Position numbers and translations under genes: made by a program. The notes below the pieces were generated by a model. The model made no database searches. It saw only the letters and a list, made by a program, of their open reading frames with translations, and was not told the DNA's origin. From NCBI RefSeq assembly GCF_019249795.2, contig NZ_CP156891.1, forward strand, positions 1,878,001 through 1,942,000: DNA of 64,000 bases. The letters run 5' to 3'. This DNA is from Segatella copri. GTDB taxonomy: Bacteria; Bacteroidota; Bacteroidia; Bacteroidales; Bacteroidaceae. Positions 40,067-49,470 of the stretch are shown one piece after another (within the stretch, counting starts at the first letter, position 1; each line of letters begins with the position of its first letter).

Positions 40067-43051
40067 TCAGAAATCTACTGTCATGCCAAGGATAAACTGA
40101 CGTGTTGATGGGAAATAGTCACGTGAGCCTTGTGCTCCTGGAGTAAGTCCATTTACTTGATAGTTCGAAGGGTCAACACCGCTGAACTTGGTCAAGGTAA
40201 ACACGTTCTTCACTGTTCCATACAATCTTACTCGGTCAAGGAAACGACACTTTGACAAATCGAATGTATAACCCAAGGTTACCATATCGAGTTTCAAATA
40301 GTCGCCTTTCTCCAAGAAGTAGTCGCAAACCACAGGGTTGGAATTGCCACTGATTTGGAAGTTCTTGCCGTATGCCTTCTGCAAACGGTTACCTGTAAAG
40401 TTGCGAGTTCCATAGTAGAAGTCGTGGATATTGAAGATGTCATAGCCAAATGCTCCACGGAAGAACAAAGACAAGTCGATGTTCTTGTAACGGAAGTTAT
40501 GGCTCGAAGACATGGTGAACTTAGGCATACCATTGCCTACCTTGACACGGTCGGCTGCCGTAGCTTGCGAAGCACGGATTATCTCGCCATCCTTGTCATA
40601 AACAAGCCATTCTCCATCTGTAGTATGGCCTGCATACTTCCACATATAGAAGTTACCCAATGACTGTCCTTTCTCTATGCGCTGCAAGTTATAGTAAGGA
40701 TATGGATCTGATGTACCTACTACATCATAATAATCCTGACCTACGAACTCGGAGTTGCTGAAATCCACGAACTTATTCTGCATGGTTGTACCTACGAAAC
40801 TGAGGTCGTATGAGAAGTCCTTGGTATTGACTGCCTTTAAGTTGAGGTCGAACTCGAAACCATAGTTCTTCATCGTACCTACGTTGACGAAAGTATTGTC
40901 GAAGAGGTATGGAGGAACAGACACCTTATAGTCACCCAACAAGTCCTCAGTCTTGCGATTGAAGTAGTTCAAGGAACCATAGAAGCGATTCTTAAACAGA
41001 GAGAAGTCGATACCGATATTCCAGTTCTTGGCTTTCTCCCATCTCAAGTCAGGGTTCACGTTCTTAGCAGGTCCCCAAACCTGGAAATACTTACCATTAT
41101 AGATATAATATCCAAAACCTGTCATGGTGTTCAAAGACTTGTAGCTACCAAAATCCTGGTTACCAGTAACACCGTAGTCACCACGGATTTTTAAGTCGCT
41201 GATCCACTTGAGATTCTTCATAAACTTCTCCTGAGAGATACGCCAACCTGCAGATACGGCAGGGAAGTTACCCCACTTGTGGTTAGCACCAAACTTAGAA
41301 GAGCCCTCATGACGGAGAGAAGCAGTAAACAAATACTTGCCATCATAGTCGTAGCTTACACGACCGAAGAAGGCGATGAGCTTGGCATCGTTCTTATAAC
41401 TACCCATACCGACCTCACCTTCATCTTTCACATACTCACCAGAGCCGAGGTTGTCTGGACCAAGAGCATCATTAGGGAAATCCTTATTTTCGGCATTGAA
41501 TCCAGAATACTGTGAGTACTGGTAAGAATAACCCAACATACCCTTTACATTGTGCTTGCCGAAACTACCCATGTAGTTTGCCAACCACTCTGCCACATAC
41601 TGACGCTCCTTGCTGTAGGAACGACTTGCCTCACCATCGCGACCATTGTTGATGGCAATGGTACTGGTAGATGGACGGAACCAAGAATTATTGTTATCAT
41701 ACTGGTGGTCAGCAAACATAATCTGTGTAGAGAGATTGTGATTGCCCTTACCATCCTTCATCAAGAGAGGCAAAAGATTCAACTTTACCGTACCATCCCA
41801 ATCCAGCAACTTGGTGTCACCATGGTCTGTCTCCAAGAGCTGACGCTCCACAGGGTTAGAACCTGCCGCCTGACCTTGGAAGTTGTAGTAACGAGTAGGA
41901 TTCTCTGGATCCATCAAAGGAGTTGTAGGGTTAGCCTCGATAGCATCCTTGAAGACACTCCAGTCTGCTTGGTCACGATAGATTATACGAGGAGCTATAT
42001 TAGCAGTGATGGTGAAGAGTCCACCCTTGGTAGTATGCATGATGGAAGCACGACCACCATACTCCTGACGACGAGAGCGGAGATCGATACCCTTGGCATC
42101 ACGATAGTCGGCACTGACACGATAGTTACTCTTCTCATTACCACCACTCAAGGTAAGTGTGTGCTGCTGGGTGAAACCAGTACGGCTGACAGCATCGAGC
42201 CAATCGACATTGCCACCAAGATCAACGCCAGAGTCACCCCAACCGAGGCGTACATCACGATAATCTTGTGCGCTCATCATCTTGAGATCTTTAATCATGA
42301 CATCCCAAGAACACATACCAGAATAAGAAGTATGGAGGCTTCCGTCCTTGCTGCCTTTCTTGGTTGTTACCACAATAACACCATTGGAGCCACGAGTACC
42401 ATAGATGGCAGAAGCGGCACCATCCTTCAAGACATCGAAAGAAGCGATGTCATTAGGGTTGATGTTGGTGAGATTTCCACCAGGAACACCGTCTATCACA
42501 ATCAGAGGACCAAGACCTGCAGAACGTGATGACACACCACGAATCTGAATACTTGCCTGGTTATTAGGGTCACCAGCACCCGTATTGGTGATGCTCACAC
42601 CAGCTACCTTGCCCTGAATCATCATGGATGGGTCAAGTGAACTAATAGTAAGGAAGTCTTTCTCACCTACGTGAGAGATGGCAGAGGTAAGCTCTTTCTT
42701 GTCCATCGTACCGTAACCGATAACAACGACCTCATTGAGCACACCAGCATCTTCTTTCATGGTAACATTGATTTTCTTGCGTCCCTTTACCGCCTCGGTA
42801 AGAGACTCAAAACCCACGTATGAGAATACTAAGGTAGCCTTAGGAGAAACCTCGATGGTATAGGTACCATCCAGGTCTGTAACGGCACCTGCCTTGGAAG
42901 AAGATGTCCTTACATTTACACCTATCAGAGGCTCACCAGAAGCATCAGTGACAGTACCCTGCACTTTCAGCATTTCCTGCGCCAAAAGCGTAAGCGGCAT
43001 CAGCATGCATAAGCATAACAGTGCGGTTGTCTTTTTTAGAAATGTTTTCAT
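40067..43051 (-). CDS. SusC-type TonB-dependent transporter (dextran-type locus)
   Basis: 994 residues. Signal peptide (1-25, PLTLLAQE), CarboxypepD_reg domain (about 28-105), SusC signature LNEVVVIGYGTMDKKELTSA, plug with IRGVSSRSAGLGPLIVIDGVPGG, and the outer-membrane barrel ending FILGMTVDF. It has no STN domain, so it is not sigma-coupled, unlike the SusC at 12116-15505; control fits the SusR-like regulator instead. It should import alpha-glucan oligosaccharides with the SusD partner. Confidence 0.95.
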   Translation of the reverse strand: MKTFLKKTTALLCLCMLMPLTLLAQEMLKVQGTVTDASGEPLIGVNVRTSSSKAGAVTDLDGTYTIEVSPKATLVFSYVGFESLTEAVKGRKKINVTMKEDAGVLNEVVVIGYGTMDKKELTSAISHVGEKDFLTISSLDPSMMIQGKVAGVSITNTGAGDPNNQASIQIRGVSSRSAGLGPLIVIDGVPGGNLTNINPNDIASFDVLKDGAASAIYGTRGSNGVIVVTTKKGSKDGSLHTSYSGMCSWDVMIKDLKMMSAQDYRDVRLGWGDSGVDLGGNVDWLDAVSRTGFTQQHTLTLSGGNEKSNYRVSADYRDAKGIDLRSRRQEYGGRASIMHTTKGGLFTITANIAPRIIYRDQADWSVFKDAIEANPTTPLMDPENPTRYYNFQGQAAGSNPVERQLLETDHGDTKLLDWDGTVKLNLLPLLMKDGKGNHNLSTQIMFADHQYDNNNSWFRPSTSTIAINNGRDGEASRSYSKERQYVAEWLANYMGSFGKHNVKGMLGYSYQYSQYSGFNAENKDFPNDALGPDNLGSGEYVKDEGEVGMGSYKNDAKLIAFFGRVSYDYDGKYLFTASLRHEGSSKFGANHKWGNFPAVSAGWRISQEKFMKNLKWISDLKIRGDYGVTGNQDFGSYKSLNTMTGFGYYIYNGKYFQVWGPAKNVNPDLRWEKAKNWNIGIDFSLFKNRFYGSLNYFNRKTEDLLGDYKVSVPPYLFDNTFVNVGTMKNYGFEFDLNLKAVNTKDFSYDLSFVGTTMQNKFVDFSNSEFVGQDYYDVVGTSDPYPYYNLQRIEKGQSLGNFYMWKYAGHTTDGEWLVYDKDGEIIRASQATAADRVKVGNGMPKFTMSSSHNFRYKNIDLSLFFRGAFGYDIFNIHDFYYGTRNFTGNRLQKAYGKNFQISGNSNPVVCDYFLEKGDYLKLDMVTLGYTFDLSKCRFLDRVRLYGTVKNVFTLTKFSGVDPSNYQVNGLTPGAQGSRDYFPSTRQFILGMTVDF

Positions 43052-43109
43052 ATGCTTTACTTTTTAGTTAATGTATATACTTTTCAGTTAGAAACCTTAA
43101 TTAATCTAT

Positions 43110-45458
43110 CTATCTATCTATTGCAGTCGCAGGACTATACTCCACGACGACTTTTCGTTCCAGCGAACAACTTCCCGAAGGTACTTCCACCGTAGTGCAA
43201 TGAGTAGCCTCATCATAGCTGAAAGTTGCACTCACACCATCCACTTGGGCTGAGATAGGAGCAGAAGTATTATAGATGTGCATCACATAAGAACGGTTCT
43301 GAGGAGCTTTGCTTGCTGAGCCTTGACGTTCCGAGATGATGTATTCCCCTCTGTTGCCATCACAGACCTGCTTCAAGGAAGTCTTGGCATAAGCGATAGC
43401 ATAATCTGCATTGTCACCATCATCCTCATAAAGAGAACCTTCACCATTGGCACCAGCCACCACATGGAGCACCAAGTTATCAGGACGTTCCGTAACATTC
43501 ATCACTGTAGATGGATTGAAAGGAATGACCGAACCTTCACGGAAGAAATAAGGTATCTGTTCTTCTGTAAATGTCATTGTGCGCTTGCATGGGCCTTCTA
43601 TCATCTCATGAGTAGATGCACTCCACCATTTACCTTCAGGGAACCAGATTTCCTTATTGGTCTTTCCGTCACTCCCTGCTTGAGCCGTGATAGGAGCCAC
43701 CAAGATGTCATCACCAAAGAAATACTCTCCATCGTATGTGTAAGCCTCCTCTACCTCTGGATACTCATAATAGAGTGGACGGCAAAGAGAGATACCTGTT
43801 TCGTATGTCTTGCGAGCCATCGTGTAGATGTATGGGAACAAAGTATAACGCAAACGCACTGCCTCCAATATGGTAGGGAAATTAGAGAACTTCCAGATTC
43901 TACGTTCGATGCGGTCATCACTTGTGGCATGAGTACGGAAGATTGGGGTAAACACGCCAAACTGAATCCAGCGTAACACGAGGTTAGGATTGTTGACAAG
44001 TTCTTCACTTGAATACATGTGACCTCCCAGGTCGTGTCCCCAATAACCGTAACCAACATTAGAAGCCGTTGCTGTGAAGTATGGCTCAAATGCCAAAGCG
44101 TCATAACTGATATTGGCATCACCCGAGAAACCTATCTGATAACGATGGCTACCCAAACCTCCCCAACGATGGAAGATGACAGGACGATGGTCGGTACGCT
44201 TCGCTGCCTCATTATAGAACACATGGTTGCACCAGAATGTCTCACTCAAAGAGTTGGTATATGGACTCGTAAGATGCTGTTGCCAATCTATCCACCAGAA
44301 ATCTACGCCTTCTTTTTCATGGTCACGGATGATATTCTTAAAGAAAGACTTTGTAAAATCTGTATAATCAAGACTCCAGTTGATGGTGTTCTTATCATCA
44401 TTGAGATACTTGCCACCCAATTCGGACTTCATTGCCGCAAAATAAGATGGAGACTCCACCTCATTGATTCCATCGGCAGGATGCAAGTTGAGAGCAGTCT
44501 TAAAGTTCTGTTCGTGCATCTCTGAAAGTAATTGGGTAGCATTTGGAATCAAGTTTGTATTCCAAGACCAACCAGTCCAACCTCCACGACCTTCCGAACC
44601 ACTGTAAGCATTACCATTCCAATGCCAATCCATGTCGAGAATCATCACATCAGTAGGAATCTTGTTCGTCTTCAAGTCCTTCATGATATTGCGATAATCA
44701 TCTGCCGAATAAGAGGCATACTTGCTATACCAATATCCAAACACATAGTCTGGAGGCAAAGGTATGTCACCTGCTATCTTTGTAAAGTCGGCTATTGCCT
44801 TCTTGTAATTGTGACCATAACCCAAGAAATAGGTGTCCATTGCATGATTGTCTGCACGGTCAGCCCACCAACTATATCCAACTTCCGTACTTGGCACCAA
44901 TGCGTATGAACGTCCACCATCTGCACGAGAGGAACTCCAAGAGTCGTCTATCACTGCCCAACCAGAACGTGACACAAGACCGTTTTCCATCTCTGAACGC
45001 TTGCTATCGCCCATCAGTCCATCCAAAGTACGGCAGGTTCCCTTCAGGTTCAATGGGTCTGGCTTACCTGGATACCATACGGACTGAACACCATCACCGT
45101 TGACTGCAATGGTAAGGTTCGTGGAAGAAGCTGGTATTGTACGAGGGTCTGTACCCTTGCGATACTTCAACTTCAAGTTGGATGTTCTTATATATAAATA
45201 GGTATCGTCTTCAGTTTTTGTAAATTGAGGAACATCCAAATTACGATTGACAACCGTAAATGTTGCTTGATCCTCAAACGTACCCTTTGCACTATACTCA
45301 ATGCGTATCATCTCAGGAGTAAGCACGGTGAAACGAGCATTGCCACATTTCACGATAGCATTGGTTGCAGCCACAGGATTGTTGCTTACAACACCTTGTG
45401 CTGTTACCGTAAGAAATGCAGCACAAGCAATGAAAGCGAAAGATAATAATCTCTTCAT
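43110..45458 (-). CDS. GH31 alpha-glucosidase, exported
   Basis: About 782 residues from the ATG at 45458 (MKRLLSFAFIACAAFLTVTAQG); another in-frame ATG lies five codons upstream. After the signal peptide come the N-terminal beta-sandwich, the barrel and C-terminal beta domains. The nucleophile Asp is in DFWWIDWQQH and the acid/base Asp in IGFSGDANISYD, as in GH31. In a GH66/GH97 locus the likely job is exo-cleavage of isomaltooligosaccharides. It is the first gene of the operon after the promoter. Its stop codon lies in a four-copy ATCT/AGAT tetranucleotide repeat (43104-43119), so slippage would change the C-terminus. Confidence 0.92.
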   Translation of the reverse strand: MKRLLSFAFIACAAFLTVTAQGVVSNNPVAATNAIVKCGNARFTVLTPEMIRIEYSAKGTFEDQATFTVVNRNLDVPQFTKTEDDTYLYIRTSNLKLKYRKGTDPRTIPASSTNLTIAVNGDGVQSVWYPGKPDPLNLKGTCRTLDGLMGDSKRSEMENGLVSRSGWAVIDDSWSSSRADGGRSYALVPSTEVGYSWWADRADNHAMDTYFLGYGHNYKKAIADFTKIAGDIPLPPDYVFGYWYSKYASYSADDYRNIMKDLKTNKIPTDVMILDMDWHWNGNAYSGSEGRGGWTGWSWNTNLIPNATQLLSEMHEQNFKTALNLHPADGINEVESPSYFAAMKSELGGKYLNDDKNTINWSLDYTDFTKSFFKNIIRDHEKEGVDFWWIDWQQHLTSPYTNSLSETFWCNHVFYNEAAKRTDHRPVIFHRWGGLGSHRYQIGFSGDANISYDALAFEPYFTATASNVGYGYWGHDLGGHMYSSEELVNNPNLVLRWIQFGVFTPIFRTHATSDDRIERRIWKFSNFPTILEAVRLRYTLFPYIYTMARKTYETGISLCRPLYYEYPEVEEAYTYDGEYFFGDDILVAPITAQAGSDGKTNKEIWFPEGKWWSASTHEMIEGPCKRTMTFTEEQIPYFFREGSVIPFNPSTVMNVTERPDNLVLHVVAGANGEGSLYEDDGDNADYAIAYAKTSLKQVCDGNRGEYIISERQGSASKAPQNRSYVMHIYNTSAPISAQVDGVSATFSYDEATHCTTVEVPSGSCSLERKVVVEYSPATAIDR

Positions 45459-45531
45459 GTTCAAATTGTTCATTAATTGTTAGTTATGTTATTTTAAATT
45501 CCAAATACAGCCTTGTCGGCGTTGTCGATTG

Positions 45532-45539
45532 CAAAGATA
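45532..45539 (-). promoter_or_regulatory. Promoter -7 element of the dextran-type operon
   Basis: The minus strand reads TATCTTTG followed by CAAT, about 75 bp upstream of the GH31 start. Confidence 0.7.
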
Positions 45540-45600
45540 GGGCTTTTTTAAATAGGTTATAACACCGTACACCAAAAATACAAATATGTACAAACAACAC

Positions 45601-45638
45601 TTGTGCTGAATATCAGACACTTATGATATTCAGCACAA
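45601..45638 (-). promoter_or_regulatory. 15-bp perfect dyad upstream of the dextran-type operon
   Basis: TTGTGCTGAATATCA (45601-45615) is inverted as TGATATTCAGCACAA (45624-45638) with an 8-bp centre. It lies 62 bp upstream of the GH31 -7 element and 53 bp past the stop of the regulator gene. It may be a terminator for the regulator, an operator of the SusR-like protein, or both. The lack of a good T run favours some operator role. Confidence 0.6.
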
Positions 45639-45690
45639 GAGAAAAATACAAACCCTATCCAAAGGGTATTTCGCATATATTAAAGAGATT

Positions 45691-47406
45691 TTAATCTATT
45701 TTAGCTACTCTTTCTTCAAAATCCTCAGGATAAAGAGAGCGTAAACGGATGCGAGAACGATAAGAATATACCGTCTGCTTGGAACATCTCAAGAAAGCAG
45801 CAATCTTCTCATTCTCCACAATACCCAAACGCAACAAGGCATAGATGCGTAACTCTGTGTTAAGTCGGCCGACCTTCTTGGGTTGAATATTCTCGTCTTC
45901 CTTCATCAAACCATTGAAGGACACAACAAACTCTGGAAAGATTCGGAGGAAGATACGGTCGAAGTCCTCAAAGAACTCTTCGATTTCATCCTCCACGATG
46001 GAACTTGACTTCAAACGTCTATAGAGTTCCTGCAGTCCTCCATTGGCAGCCAACTTATTGAGTGAACGTCGATAAGCATCCAACTTATCTATATAAGCCG
46101 AACACTTGTTCATAAACTCCATGATATAGATATTCTTAATCTTATTACTCTCGAAGAGTGAGCTATTGGTCTCTTGCAGAGCCGTATTGGCTTCGTTCAG
46201 TTTGTCATTGGTAGAAGTCAATTGTGTATTGAGAGAATTCAACTTCTGGTTCATCTCATTCAAACTCTTGTTTGACTCTTCCAAGGCACGGCGAGCTTGG
46301 GCGATTCGACGCAACTGCTTACGAGTATAAATCATCAAAGCCCCCACCAACAGCAAGAGGAAGCTCACGATAATCAATCCTAAGGTGATATGTGCTCGCT
46401 CGGACTTGCGCATGGCATCATACGCATTATCTATAATAGGCAAAGCATCAGAAACCTCAATAATACGTAGTTTCGCATTACAAAAGGTAGCATCCTCCAT
46501 CGACTTTCTCATATACAAGTAAGCACGAGTTACATCCCCCTCCTCATATAATAAGGTGGCAAGACGACGAAGCGACACATACTCCTTGATACTATTTTTC
46601 AAATCAGACATGGCTGAAATGATGAGATACTGCTTTTCCTTATCCTTATCATTTATCTGGCGATAAATATCAGAGATAGAATAAGCCACATATCCCATCT
46701 CTCGGTCATCCACCGTCAACTTTTTATAAGAAGCAAGGAGAATATGCAACGCATCTGTATATTTCTGATTCGTTATCAAGAACTCAGCCTTGTCCCAATC
46801 GGTGTTCAAGACATTTAAGTTCTTGAGCGAATCTCGGTAAAGCAAACGCCTCCGCTCATAGTATTCACGCTGGATAGAGGTTATCGCTGTTTGACGAAGT
46901 GCATCGTAAAGTTCGCCATACAAACCATAATAGTATTGGCGCATATCATTGGACATCAAACTGACATCCAATGCCGAAAGTATTCTGTTCGCCTCCAAAT
47001 AGTTGCCACTCTTGGTAAAGATACCCGCAATATCCAACTCAGAATAGACACTGTCCTCATAAACATTCAATTTCTTTGCCCAACTAAGTTTTCGTTCCGC
47101 ATACACGTATGCAGAATCCAACTTAAAAGGCTTGTATTTAGCGAAGATGTCACGAGACACCGCCAATCTTTCCTCATCATTATTCGCTCTACGAAGCTTT
47201 TGCTTCAACACGTCAATCCTCTGCTCGTACTTATGAGTATAAACGCTACTGTTCTTGATGACCACATCAAGTTCCTCAAGTGTGTACACTTTGCAATACG
47301 GGGGTGTGGCAAGGGCAAAAGTATCCATGCACAGAGCTATCACCGTCAACAATAAATGCTTTATCACGATATTATTTATTATTTTGTAATGATTAAAAAA
47401 TAACAT
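45691..47406 (-). CDS. SusR-like membrane-spanning transcription regulator
   Basis: 571 residues from the ATG at 47406 (MLFFNHYKIINNIVIKHLLL). A longer frame exists up to 47505, but its 33 extra codons are AT-rich and contain a GTACT-CAA-AGTAC dyad, more like promoter DNA. Counting from 47406: signal sequence to about residue 33, periplasmic TPR-like sensor (about 40-335), membrane helix (about 338-360, LGLIIVSFLLLLVGALMIY), a coiled coil of SN/LN heptads (about 370-425), and a cytoplasmic C-terminus with a helix-turn-helix (NEKIAAFLRCSKQTVYSYRSRIRLRS). This is the SusR-type/DUF6377 layout. It should sense an oligosaccharide in the periplasm and activate the adjacent operon. Confidence 0.88.
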   Translation of the reverse strand: MLFFNHYKIINNIVIKHLLLTVIALCMDTFALATPPYCKVYTLEELDVVIKNSSVYTHKYEQRIDVLKQKLRRANNDEERLAVSRDIFAKYKPFKLDSAYVYAERKLSWAKKLNVYEDSVYSELDIAGIFTKSGNYLEANRILSALDVSLMSNDMRQYYYGLYGELYDALRQTAITSIQREYYERRRLLYRDSLKNLNVLNTDWDKAEFLITNQKYTDALHILLASYKKLTVDDREMGYVAYSISDIYRQINDKDKEKQYLIISAMSDLKNSIKEYVSLRRLATLLYEEGDVTRAYLYMRKSMEDATFCNAKLRIIEVSDALPIIDNAYDAMRKSERAHITLGLIIVSFLLLLVGALMIYTRKQLRRIAQARRALEESNKSLNEMNQKLNSLNTQLTSTNDKLNEANTALQETNSSLFESNKIKNIYIMEFMNKCSAYIDKLDAYRRSLNKLAANGGLQELYRRLKSSSIVEDEIEEFFEDFDRIFLRIFPEFVVSFNGLMKEDENIQPKKVGRLNTELRIYALLRLGIVENEKIAAFLRCSKQTVYSYRSRIRLRSLYPEDFEERVAKID

Positions 47407-47560
47407 GGTACATTTTGTATTACTTTTATGAAGTGATACATGACTAAATGGTAGTACTTTGAGTACCCCATTCATTTCATATTTACTATAGTTTTCCTTT
47501 GCCATAATTTGATATTTCCTTATTTCCGCAACACTATAATTTAATGTTTTTTATAAGCAG

Positions 47561-47590
47561 AGGGTGTGTCATAAGTCCATGATGCACCCT
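47561..47590. terminator. Stem-loop between the regulator and the small unknown gene
   Basis: AGGGTGTGTCAT (47561-47572) pairs with ATGATGCACCCT (47579-47590), one mismatch. A T-rich tract follows on plus (47591-47604), though no plus-strand gene ends here. It may serve the minus-strand gene at 47655 or be a relic. Confidence 0.5.
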
Positions 47591-47654
47591 TTTTCTCTTT
47601 TTCACCATCAAGTATCAATTGAAAGCCTTTCAACCATACAGGTCGCCAGATTTC

Positions 47655-48026
47655 CTATTTCCGTTTTTGCTGTTCTCTTATTATCCTGAACGCCAAATCG
47701 GCAAACTTTTTTAATGCTGCCTGAACCTGTCCTCGTCCGAAAGCCCAGAATATGAGGGCGGCAGAGGCTGGTGCTGCATGCGTTCCTACATATTGGCGCA
47801 TTTTAGGAACCGTACAGTTTTCAATGCCAAGTTCATGCATGGCACAGAATATTTGGGCAGCCGGCACTTCAAAATCAGTCTTGGTGCGCTGATCTCTAAG
47901 TACCAACGTGGTTTTGTTAACCTTTACCACCTTGTATTCCTTATAGGCATTACTGCAATACACCTTGATAGTCTTTATCTTTTGAATAAAGCTATCGAAT
48001 GTCAATGTATTTATATCTTCTATCAT
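47655..48026 (-). CDS. Hypothetical protein (123 aa), basic C-terminus
   Basis: The protein begins MIEDINTLTFDSFIQKIKTIKVY and ends in a Lys/Arg-rich tail. The first 75 residues look like a small beta domain (VYCSNAYKEYKVVKVNKTTLVLRDQRTKTDFEV). A helix with the mildly hydrophobic APASAALIFWAFG follows. No signal peptide or known motif. A TACTTTTG element lies 77 bp upstream, which supports a real gene. It is divergent from the ATPase gene at 48275. I do not recognise a family. Confidence 0.6.
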   Translation of the reverse strand: MIEDINTLTFDSFIQKIKTIKVYCSNAYKEYKVVKVNKTTLVLRDQRTKTDFEVPAAQIFCAMHELGIENCTVPKMRQYVGTHAAPASAALIFWAFGRGQVQAALKKFADLAFRIIREQQKRK

Positions 48027-48102
48027 AACTAATGGGGGGTAAATGTTGTGGTGATAAGCAAATCATTCCACCTTTTTATTATAATTCTCCTCTATTATGG
48101 TG

Positions 48103-48110
48103 CAAAAGTA
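48103..48110 (-). promoter_or_regulatory. Promoter -7 element of the 123-aa protein gene
   Basis: The minus strand reads TACTTTTG followed by CAC, matching TAnnTTTG. Confidence 0.6.
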
Positions 48111-48236
48111 AGCTTTTTCTGTGAATAAACCAAGAAAAATTGCTTTTTTCTGAAGCATGTACAATATATTCTTTTATCAGGTATCTATTTACATCTTTTT
48201 AATTGCCAAAAACTTGCATGATTCAAAAAATAACCG

Positions 48237-48244
48237 TATCTTTG
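48237..48244 (+). promoter_or_regulatory. Promoter -7 element of the AAA-ATPase gene; decides its start
   Basis: TATCTTTG followed by CGG. It lies 31 bp before the ATG at 48275. An in-frame ATG at 48203 lies upstream of this promoter and cannot be the start of its transcript. Confidence 0.75.
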
Positions 48245-48274
48245 CGGCTAAAGATAGGAATAGGAGAAAAGATT

Positions 48275-49402
48275 ATGGCAAACAATAAATTCAGAAAGCT
48301 GCCGGTAGGCATACAGTCTTTCAATGTTATCAGAGAGGAAGGATACCTCTATGTTGACAAAACTGACATGGTTTGGAAATTGGCGAACCAAGGTTTAAAG
48401 TATAATTACTTGAGCCGTCCTCGCCGATTCGGTAAGTCTGTGCTTGTTGATACACTCCAGGCTTACTTCGAAGGAAGAAAAGAGCTCTTCGAAGGACTGA
48501 AAATCATGGATTTGGAGAAAGACTGGAAGCAGTACCCTGTTATTCGACTCGACATGAGCCGAGGGGGAGCGACTGCAAATGAAGTTAAGGCATACCTGGA
48601 TCGAACTTTTGATGTTTATGAGCAATTATATGGCATCCATATTAAGCCAACAGATTCACTAGGAAATCGCTTCGACCTCATCATTAAAACCGCCTATGAA
48701 CAAACAGGGCTCAAGGTTGCCATTCTTATCGATGAGTACGACTCTCCTCTCCAGCACTCGTGGAAAACTCCCGAGCGTGAGGGTTGCACAGAAGTATATA
48801 GAAGTGTATTTTCCATCTTGAAAGCTGATGATGCGTACCAACGTTTCGTCTTCATTACGGGTATCACCAAGTTTACGCAGATTTCTCTTTTCTCAGTTCT
48901 CAACAACCTGACCAATATCAGTTTCCTTCCTGAATATGCTGCTATCTGCGGTATTACAGAAGAAGAAATCGGGGAGAACTTCAAGCCGGAACTGGAAAGA
49001 ATGGCTGAAGTGAACGAGTGGACCTTGCAGCAAACTCATGATAACCTGAAGGATTACTACGATGGATACCATTTCAGTCGCAGAAACATGGTGGACATCT
49101 ACAATCCTTTCAGTCTCCTTAATGCACTCGACGCACAAGACTTGAGCTGTTTCTGGGTTTCATCAGGAGCAACCTCCATGCTACCTAAGTTTGTGGACAA
49201 CATGGAACTGCGCTTACGAAATTTCGAAAATTGTCCGATTTTACGCAAGACTCTTGAGAGTTCTGATGTCATAAATGGTGGTGCCGAACTCTTTCTCTAT
49301 CAGACGGGTTACCTTACCATCAAGTCGAGCGATGAATTTGGCTATTTCTTAGGTTTCCCAAACCAAGAAGTGAAACAGGCTATTGGATTGGGGAATTACT
49401 GA
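48275..49402 (+). pseudogene. AAA-ATPase-like protein, C-terminally truncated
   Basis: 375 residues from MANNKFRKLPVGIQSF. The N-terminal AAA-ATPase_like domain is intact: RPRRFGKSVLVDTL as Walker A, VAILIDEYDSPL as Walker B, and FVFITGITKFTQISLFSVLNNL. Full-length family members in Bacteroidales are about 510-580 residues and end in a PD-(D/E)XK nuclease-like domain. Here the frame stops right after LGFPNQEVKQA, where that domain would begin, with an aberrant IGLGNY tail and a terminator 22 bp later. The gene has thus lost its nuclease part by a deletion or is a shortened paralogue. The original role of this family is unknown. Confidence 0.8.
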
Positions 49403-49423
49403 AGAATAAAAACATAGAAGAAG

Positions 49424-49463
49424 AGGGCGTGCAAAGACTATATCTTGCACACCCTATTTTTTC
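49424..49463 (+). terminator. Terminator after the truncated ATPase gene
   Basis: AGGGCGTGCAA (49424-49434) pairs with TTGCACACCCT (49445-49455), one mismatch, followed by six T. Confidence 0.85.
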
Positions 49464-49470
49464 CCTATTA

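Noticed and set aside
47407-47505. Upstream extension of the SusR-like regulator
   Set aside because: The extra 33 codons precede the signal sequence, are AT-rich and hold a GTACT-CAA-AGTAC dyad; kept only as an alternative.
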